From Deltaproteobacteria bacterium (lineage in GTDB: Bacteria > Desulfobacterota_B > Binatia > UBA9968): a DNA stretch of 13,987 nucleotides. The translations under genes were made by a program, and so were the position numbers. This document shows positions 13,781 through 13,987 of this stretch, one piece after another; the stretch's first letter is position 1; the number at the start of each line of letters is the position of its first letter. The stretch is from the NCBI GenBank assembly GCA_005879255.1, contig VBKY01000004.1:1-13987 (forward strand), written 5' to 3'. The notes under the pieces were generated by a model, which saw nothing but the letters and a program-made list of their open reading frames with translations, made no database searches and had not been told where the DNA came from.

Positions 13781-13987
13781 ATGAAAACGATTAAATTCTC
13801 TGTTTCTCTAATAACCCTATTGGTCTCATACGCGAGTGCGGCGGATGCTGTCGTGCGAGAGATTTTTCCTGCCAACGCTGACATTAGCTGCAATGAAGAG
13901 TTCGAGAACATCGCCAATACACTGCAGCCTGGAGATACTCTAATCCTGCACGGCGGCGTTTACTCACAAAGTTGCCGGCGGCTTGTC
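13781..13987 (+). CDS. secreted protein, probably parallel beta-helix, N-terminal 69 aa (cut by window end)
   Basis: The visible part starts with a clear signal peptide: MKTIK, a hydrophobic core at residues 6-15, and cleavage near YASA-ADA (about residues 17-23). The mature chain contains ENIANTLQPGDTLILHGGVY (residues 43-62). A turn of the form LxPGDTLxLxxGxY is what I know from the first coil of right-handed parallel beta-helix proteins (pectate-lyase-like, chondroitinase B-like and DUF1565-type). A polysaccharide lyase or carbohydrate-binding surface protein is thus plausible, but the catalytic region lies outside the window. Two cysteines (residues 37 and 65) could form a disulfide after export. 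The ribosome site is weak (GAAAG). The gene follows the repeat-rich gap. Confidence 0.7.
   Translation, partial: MKTIKFSVSLITLLVSYASAADAVVREIFPANADISCNEEFENIANTLQPGDTLILHGGVYSQSCRRLV

Overview
The window reads as chromosomal DNA of moderate GC from an uncultured, probably soil or sediment, Gram-negative bacterium. The clues are cleavable signal peptides, tripartite tricarboxylate (TTT) transport genes, several solute-binding proteins without ABC partners, and dispersed palindromic repeats of a kind I associate with Binatia/Deltaproteobacteria-, Tectomicrobia-, Rokubacteria- or NC10-like genomes. That placement is an inference from gene content only. I see no rRNA, tRNA or CRISPR array.

Left part (1-4892): a small conserved hypothetical protein, then a PhnD-like periplasmic binding protein on the minus strand. 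It is divergent, across a 419-bp regulatory gap, from a 1034-residue protein with two N-terminal membrane segments. The rest of that protein is a proline-free coiled coil built of about a dozen tandem units of 78 residues, or exactly one heptad fewer (71). A good promoter, TTGGCA-N17-TAAAAT, precedes it and is embedded in dyad sequences that look like operators.

Centre (4925-9251): a metabolic and transport island. On the minus strand are the two subunits of a split thiamine-diphosphate decarboxylase of the sulfopyruvate/phosphonopyruvate decarboxylase type. Directly behind the beta subunit, in its frame, lies the C-terminal stub of a lost substrate-binding protein gene. Back to back with this operon, from a divergent promoter region, runs a complete tctC-tctB-tctA cassette. 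The simplest reading is import of an organic acid and decarboxylation of a 2-oxo acid derived from it; the substrate is unknown.

Right-centre (9351-11407): a minus-strand pair of NMT1/THI5-type binding proteins. The promoter-proximal one has no signal peptide and looks cytosolic. The distal one is exported but broken by a frameshift.

Right end (11411-13987): an intact IS110-family DEDD transposase whose surroundings carry a possible direct repeat, then about 690 bp without a gene but rich in repeats. That stretch holds a dispersed-repeat motif, a 150-bp AATTCGAA-rich palindrome and a separate 99-bp fold-back structure. The window ends in the first 69 codons of a secreted, probably beta-helix, protein.
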